A stretch of DNA of 54,034 nucleotides from Rhodocyclaceae bacterium UBA5602 (GTDB taxonomy: Bacteria; Pseudomonadota; Gammaproteobacteria; Burkholderiales; Rhodocyclaceae): assembly GCA_002424865.1 (NCBI GenBank), contig DILC01000035.1:57423-111456 (forward strand), given 5' to 3'. Positions 50,791-54,034 of this stretch are shown here, piece after piece (the stretch's first letter is position 1; every line of letters begins with the position of its first letter). The notes beneath the pieces were generated by a model that worked only from the letters and a program-made list of their open reading frames with translations, made no database searches and was not told the DNA's origin. The translations under genes and the position numbers were made by a program.

Positions 50791-51798
50791 TTAGGCCAGT
50801 TCCTTGGGCAGCGCAAACGTAACATTCTCTACAACGCCATCCAGCAGCGCGACCTTGCCCGCACCAAGTGCTTTGAGTTGGGCGACGACGCCATCTACCA
50901 GAATCTCAGGCGCCGATGCACCGGCCGTGACGCCGATCGCCTTTTTGCCAACAAGCCAGGTGGGATCAATGTGTTCTGCGTCATCGACCAGATACGCAGG
51001 AATACCTTCGGTTTCCGCCACTTCCCTCAGGCGGTTGGAGTTTGAGCTGTTTTTTGAACCGACGACGATCATTACATCAATCCGGTCGGCCATGGCTTTG
51101 ACGGCATCCTGCCGGTTTTGCGTGGCGTAGCAGATGTCATCCTTCTTTGGCCCGACGATGCTGGGAAATTGCTGCTGCAAGGCAGCGACAATATTTTTTG
51201 TGTCGTCCACAGAAAGCGTGGTTTGCGTCACATAAGCCAGCTTTAAAGGCTCGCGCGCCGTATCGCCATCCGCTACGGCGAGGGGAGCGTCTATTGCTCG
51301 ACCGCCTTGTAGCGCAGTTGCTTCATCAGCACCGAGTTTTTGCGCCAGAAGGGCAACATCGGCCACGTTTTCCACCAAGTGCATGCCACCCGTCGCCTGC
51401 CCCATTGTGCCTTCGACTTCCGGGTGGCCCTTGTGGCCGATCATGACGATCTCATAGCCTTGCTTGTGCAGGCGGGCAACTTCCAGGTGCACTTTGGTCA
51501 CCAGCGGGCAGGTGGCGTCAAACAGCTTGAAGCCGCGGGCTGCAGCTTCTGCGCGCACGGCTTGCGAGACGCCGTGGGCGCTGAAAATCAGCGTGGCGCC
51601 GACGGGTACATCCGCCAGGTCTTCGATGAAAATCGCGCCCTTGGCTTTTAAGTCATCGACCACAAAGCGGTTATGCACGACTTCGTGGCGCACATAAATC
51701 GGCGCGCCGAATTTTTGCAGCGCTTGCTCCACGATGGCAATCGCGCGTTCGACACCCGCGCAAAAACCACGGGGATTGGCGAGCAGTATGGTTTGCAT
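50791..51798 (-). CDS. ispH: 4-hydroxy-3-methylbut-2-enyl diphosphate reductase
   Basis: The protein has 335 residues. It makes IPP and DMAPP in the last step of the MEP isoprenoid pathway. The three Fe-S cysteines lie in NPRGFCAGV, FDATCPLVTK and DICYATQNRQ. The substrate residues HEVVHN and SAHGVS are present. About 24 extra residues around residues 155-180 (TALQGGRAIDAPLA) form a betaproteobacterial-type loop. The ATG at 51798 overlaps the fkpB stop (TGATG), which supports this start over the GTG one codon earlier. It is last in the ileS-lspA-fkpB-ispH operon. Confidence 0.96.
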   Translation of the reverse strand: MQTILLANPRGFCAGVERAIAIVEQALQKFGAPIYVRHEVVHNRFVVDDLKAKGAIFIEDLADVPVGATLIFSAHGVSQAVRAEAAARGFKLFDATCPLVTKVHLEVARLHKQGYEIVMIGHKGHPEVEGTMGQATGGMHLVENVADVALLAQKLGADEATALQGGRAIDAPLAVADGDTAREPLKLAYVTQTTLSVDDTKNIVAALQQQFPSIVGPKKDDICYATQNRQDAVKAMADRIDVMIVVGSKNSSNSNRLREVAETEGIPAYLVDDAEHIDPTWLVGKKAIGVTAGASAPEILVDGVVAQLKALGAGKVALLDGVVENVTFALPKELA

Positions 51799-52229
51799 CA
51801 CAGCACTCCGATGATTTCTGCTTCAAAGCGGATGGATTTTCCGGCCAGCGGGTGATTGAAGTCTATCAACACGGTCTCGTTGTCCATTTCGCGAATGATG
51901 CCAGAAAGCGTTTGCCCGGAAGGCGAGCTGATTTCTGCGCGTGCGTTGATTTCAAGGTCGGCATTCGCGGGCAGGGACGCGCGCGCGACGCGGCGGATGA
52001 GCGCGGCTTGACGCGGGCCGAAGGTGGCTTCCGGGTTGAGCACGGCATCGCAACAGGCACCTGCGGCTTGGCCGATGAGGCAGGCTTCAAAGGGCGGGGC
52101 TAATTCGCCGCAGCCAAGTTGAATCACTGCGGGTGAAAACCCGAAAGTGCTGATCCACTCTTCGCCATCGGTTGAGGCAACGCGGTAATTGAGCGTGATT
52201 AAGCTGTTTGCTTGGACAAGTTCAGTCAT
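51798..52229 (-). CDS. fkpB: FKBP-type peptidyl-prolyl isomerase (FkpB/SlpA)
   Basis: The protein has 143 residues from the ATG at 52229. It begins with the FKBP half MTELVQANSLITLNYRVAS, and the IF (insert-in-flap) domain lies in the middle (FGPRQAALIRRV). The motif usually read GELIPGLE is GELAPPFE here, a variation of the first FKBP core. The end DFNHPLAGKSIRFEAEIIGV is typical of SlyD/SlpA. It is a cytosolic folding catalyst. The gene overlaps lspA by 8 nt and ispH by 1 nt. A start at 52244 would add five residues. Confidence 0.93.
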   Translation of the reverse strand: MTELVQANSLITLNYRVASTDGEEWISTFGFSPAVIQLGCGELAPPFEACLIGQAAGACCDAVLNPEATFGPRQAALIRRVARASLPANADLEINARAEISSPSGQTLSGIIREMDNETVLIDFNHPLAGKSIRFEAEIIGVL

Positions 52230-52731
52230 GGGATTTTGCCGCATAGAAAAATTGATGGATCAGCATGAGCGCCACGCCCACGCAAATGGCCGAATCCGCC
52301 AGATTAAACGCGGGGTAGTGATGCCCGGCGATATGAAAATCCAGAAAATCGACCACAGCATCCAGGCGAATGCGGTCGATCACGTTGCCTATGGCTCCCC
52401 CGAGAATGAGCGAGAGGGCGGTGGGCATTAAGCGCTCTTTTGCGTGCTGGGTATGTTGGCGTAGCAAGATGAGCAACCAGACCGATACTGCGGACGATAA
52501 GGCGACGAAAAACCATTTCTGCCAGCCACCGGCGTCCGCCAAAAAGCTGAACGCAGCGCCGGGGTTGAAGACGAGATAAAGGTTGAAAAACGAAGTGACG
52601 GGCAGGCTTTCCATGTAGTGAAAGTGCGTGAGCATCCACCATTTGCTGATCTGGTCTATCCCGATGACGGCCGCAGCGAGCGCAAGCCAGGGCGCGATGC
52701 GGCGGAATGAAACCGCGGATTTAAGCGGCAT
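52222..52731 (-). CDS. lspA: Lipoprotein signal peptidase
   Basis: The protein has 169 residues and four transmembrane helices. It cuts the signal peptide from diacylglyceryl-prolipoproteins made by Lgt. The catalytic aspartates lie in GGAIGNVIDRIRLDAVVDFLDFH and NLADSAICVG. IDQISKWWM near the N-terminus and FNPGAAFSFL are also conserved. The ATG at 52731 overlaps the ileS stop by 11 nt, and earlier codons in frame belong to ileS. The order ileS-lspA-fkpB-ispH is standard. Confidence 0.96.
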   Translation of the reverse strand: MPLKSAVSFRRIAPWLALAAAVIGIDQISKWWMLTHFHYMESLPVTSFFNLYLVFNPGAAFSFLADAGGWQKWFFVALSSAVSVWLLILLRQHTQHAKERLMPTALSLILGGAIGNVIDRIRLDAVVDFLDFHIAGHHYPAFNLADSAICVGVALMLIHQFFYAAKSHD

Positions 52732-54034
52732 GACGTGTTTCACCTGCGCCGAATAAGTTATCCACGCAGCGCGAACACAGTTCCGCGTGTTCTGCCGCGT
52801 GATCATGCTGACCTACGTCCTCGCGCCAATGCCAGCAGCGGGCGCACTTGGTGTAAGTACTGGGGATCGCGGTGAGCGCTTCGCTTGCCGCATCGGCAAC
52901 ACGCACCAGGGTGACCTTGGAACACATCATCACGTAACGAATATCGCTGCCCAGGCTGGCCAGCAGTGCGTATTTCTCGCCGCTGGCGTGGATGGCAACT
53001 TCCGCTTGCAGCGACGAGCCAATTTGCCCGGCCGTGCGCAGGTCTTCCAGCGTGCGTGAGACCTGGCTTTTCACTTCGCGCACCGTTTGCCACCGTGTCG
53101 CCAGCACCGACTTTTTTTCCGGCAGCGCAGGCAATTCATGCCAGGTGGAGAGCATCACGCTCTCGCTGTCCCCCGCGATCTGCCAGATTTCCTCGGCGGT
53201 GAAAGCCAGGATCGGCGCCATGAGCCGCGTGATGGATTGCAGGATGTGCCACAGCGCGCTTTGCGCCGCGCGGCGCGGGCGCGAATCCGCCGCCGTGGTG
53301 TACAGGCGATCCTTGAGGATGTCGAGATAGAACGCGCCCAAGTCTTCAGCGCAGAAGTTTTGCAGCGCCTGCACCACTGGATGGAATTCAAAGCGCGCAT
53401 AACTTGCCGTGCATTGCTCGTGCAACTGCTGAGTGAGCGCTAACGCATAGCGGTCAATCTCCAGCCATTCCCCGGGCGGCAGCAGGTCTTTTCCGGCGTC
53501 AAAATCGGCCGTGTTGGCGAGCAAGAAGCGTAGCGTGTTGCGCAGGCGCCGATACACTTCCACCACGCGGTCGAGAATTTCTTTCGAGATGGACAACTCG
53601 CCCGAGTAGTCCGTCGCCGCCAGCCACAGGCGCAGGATTTCAACGCCCAGCCTGTCGCCGATTTCCTGCGGCTCAATGCCATTGCCCAGCGATTTGCTCA
53701 TCTTGCGCCCTTGCGCATCCACCGTGAAGCCGTGGGTGAGCAGGCTTTGATAAGGCGGGTGGCCGTCGATGGCGCAACCGGTCAACAGCGACGAGTGAAA
53801 CCAGCCGCGATGCTGGTCCGAGCCTTCCAGATACATGTCCGCCCAGCGCCCGGTATTGGTGGCGGCATCCTTGTGCGAGCCGCGCAGCACATGCCAGTGC
53901 GTGGTGCCGGAATCGAACCACACGTCCAGCGTATCGCTGATTTTTTGATAGTTTTCCGCATCTTCGCCGAGCAGTTCTGCCGCGAGCAACTTGAACCAGG
54001 CTTCGATGCCTTCTTTTTCCACGCGGCTGGCGAC
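52721..54034 (-). CDS. ileS: Isoleucyl-tRNA synthetase, C-terminal part
   Basis: The window contains the last ~437 codons; the 5' part lies beyond its right edge, and the frame stays open to 54034. The class I signature KMSKS lies in GRKMSKSLGNGI near 53690-53700. The anticodon-binding helical domain follows. The C-terminal zinc ligands are in CARCWHWRED and LCSRCVDNLFG. It charges tRNA-Ile in the cytosol. A copy of the 25-bp motif encodes KKSVLATRWQ in the C-terminal helical region, which otherwise keeps family length. The stop overlaps the lspA start. Confidence 0.97.
   Translation of the reverse strand, partial: VASRVEKEGIEAWFKLLAAELLGEDAENYQKISDTLDVWFDSGTTHWHVLRGSHKDAATNTGRWADMYLEGSDQHRGWFHSSLLTGCAIDGHPPYQSLLTHGFTVDAQGRKMSKSLGNGIEPQEIGDRLGVEILRLWLAATDYSGELSISKEILDRVVEVYRRLRNTLRFLLANTADFDAGKDLLPPGEWLEIDRYALALTQQLHEQCTASYARFEFHPVVQALQNFCAEDLGAFYLDILKDRLYTTAADSRPRRAAQSALWHILQSITRLMAPILAFTAEEIWQIAGDSESVMLSTWHELPALPEKKSVLATRWQTVREVKSQVSRTLEDLRTAGQIGSSLQAEVAIHASGEKYALLASLGSDIRYVMMCSKVTLVRVADAASEALTAIPSTYTKCARCWHWREDVGQHDHAAEHAELCSRCVDNLFGAGETRHAA
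53091..53115 (-). repeat. Dispersed 25-bp motif, copy in ileS
   Basis: Read on the minus strand it is AAAAGTCGGTGCTGGC-GAC-ACGGTG, with 20 of 22 fixed positions matching. It is read as K-S-V-L-A-T-R-W, the same phase as the ilvD and feoB copies. Confidence 0.8.

Overview
The window is a compact, roughly 55-60% GC bacterial chromosome segment that reads as a betaproteobacterium. Markers of this are the nadD-rsfS-rlmH-maf-rng string, the BPSS1780-type membrane protein, HemP, the nadE-glnB pair, and the ileS-lspA-fkpB-ispH string followed by a PilE/FimT/PilV/PilW/PilX/PilY1 pseudopilin cluster. Lineage below class level cannot be fixed from the sequence alone. A freshwater or soil aromatic degrader is plausible, because a catechol meta-cleavage operon opens the window.

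Layout. 127-6305 (+): lower meta-cleavage pathway in the order dmpC, dmpE, an extra SDR, dmpF, dmpG, dmpH, dmpI. It covers the dehydrogenase (4-oxalocrotonate) branch from 2-hydroxymuconic semialdehyde to pyruvate and acetyl-CoA. 6387-13598 (+): housekeeping string of tcdA, a FolM-like pteridine reductase, ttcA, a membrane protein, nadD, rsfS, rlmH, maf and rng, then tRNA-Gly(CCC). 13928-19706: mobA and ilvD (-), lgt (+), purU, thrH and trxC (-). 19909-26659: an MFS transporter with a family III CoA-transferase, oligopeptidase A (-), trxB and an Smr-domain protein. 26692-31437 (-): a HDOD-GAF-histidine kinase followed by a REC-PAS-GGDEF-EAL protein, a likely two-component/c-di-GMP pair. 32045-34599 (-): ppa, nadE, glnB. 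34921-36390 (+): an aromatic-type aldehyde dehydrogenase behind a possible TetR-like operator. 36752-41845 (+): a Fur-box locus with hemP, feoB, feoA, a porin, a periplasmic FMN-binding protein and a four-helix His-rich membrane protein. 42171-43428: a universal stress protein, tRNA-Thr(CGT) and a broken IS5-family transposase. 43527-50568 (-): six type IV pilus minor-pilin/PilY1 genes. 50791-54034 (-): ispH, fkpB, lspA and the 3' part of ileS.

The most striking signal is not a gene. A 25-bp bipartite motif, AAAAGTCGGCGCTGGC-N3-ACGGCG, recurs ten times with at most three mismatches in the 22 fixed positions and an invariant 3-nt gap. It occurs in both orientations, three times between genes and seven times inside genes, plus two 19/22 near-copies. 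Inside genes it mostly overlies family-conserved protein sequence in a few recurrent reading frames (SALAARR, KVG...TA, AV..APTF), so it looks moulded onto native coding sequence rather than inserted. Such a pattern is known for DNA-uptake signal sequences. The window also encodes minor pilins, including a FimT with a GRxK tail, but any link to DNA uptake is inference.

Other notable structures are a 51-bp perfect palindrome (24-bp arms) that fits as an in-frame insertion in the PilE leader, a run of three hairpins downstream of glnB, a nested inverted repeat over the tcdA start, and palindromes upstream of dmpC, trxB and the aldehyde dehydrogenase.
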